Assembly (NCBI GenBank): GCA_017475805.1
Contig: JAFVEW010000081.1
Location: 1 to 5,099, forward strand
Source of the DNA: Synergistaceae bacterium
Lineage (GTDB): Bacteria > Synergistota > Synergistia > Synergistales > Aminobacteriaceae
Reading direction: 5' to 3'
DNA length: 5,099 bases
The notes under the pieces are model-generated. The model ran no database searches and was not told the DNA's origin. It saw only the letters and a program-made list of their open reading frames with translations. A program made the translations under genes and the position numbers. Below are positions 4,996-5,099 of the stretch, in pieces (the first letter of the stretch is position 1; every line of letters starts with the position of its first letter).

Positions 4996-5099
4996 GCGCG
5001 AGATTTTTAGTAATTTATGGAGAATTTACAAAGAAAATTATTTTAGGCTTAAATTTTCAGACGGAAAGACTTGCGATATTTTTATTGTTTTTGCAAAAA

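Overview
The window is AT-rich bacterial DNA with six protein genes, all on the minus strand, so transcription runs from high to low coordinates. No RNA gene, CRISPR array, transposase or phage gene was seen. The codon use favours A and T. The pairing of a YabR-type S1 protein with a DUF501 protein, and the general look of the acetolactate synthase, suggest an anaerobe of the Synergistota or a related low-GC lineage. This placement is an inference from protein resemblance alone and is not firm.

In transcription order, the right end (about 4944-5099) is a short AT-rich leader with a plausible promoter and Shine-Dalgarno site. It leads into a tightly coupled pair: a conserved protein of unknown function (4389-4943) and a basic, lysine-rich protein that I do not recognise (3794-4384). 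A 120-bp gap follows, holding three copies of a heptamer repeat and a likely promoter. Next come the YabR/GSP13-like S1 RNA-binding protein (3062-3673) and, 18 bp later in the same frame, a DUF501 protein (2477-3043). A terminator-shaped hairpin lies inside the first codons of the DUF501 gene.

The left half holds ilvB (694-2439) and ilvN (64-576), the catalytic and regulatory subunits of acetolactate synthase (acetohydroxyacid synthase). This enzyme makes the first committed step to valine, leucine and isoleucine. ilvB starts at a TTG codon that is fixed by a good ribosome binding site. A strong intrinsic terminator follows ilvN and closes the unit at about position 9.

The most unusual part is the 117-bp spacer between ilvB and ilvN. 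These genes usually lie close together, but here the spacer is filled with TAGGA(A/G)T heptamers and pyrimidine-rich direct repeats. ilvN then has no visible Shine-Dalgarno sequence, and in the transcript the heptamers read as CUCCU-containing, anti-Shine-Dalgarno-like sequence. The same heptamer occurs in the opposite orientation at 3764-3784, and related purine-rich sequence (minus strand) follows three of the six stop codons. This points to a small dispersed repeat family in intergenic regions. I see no clear case for a wholly new multi-gene system. The best leads are this repeat family, the in-gene terminator and the uncharacterised two-gene unit.
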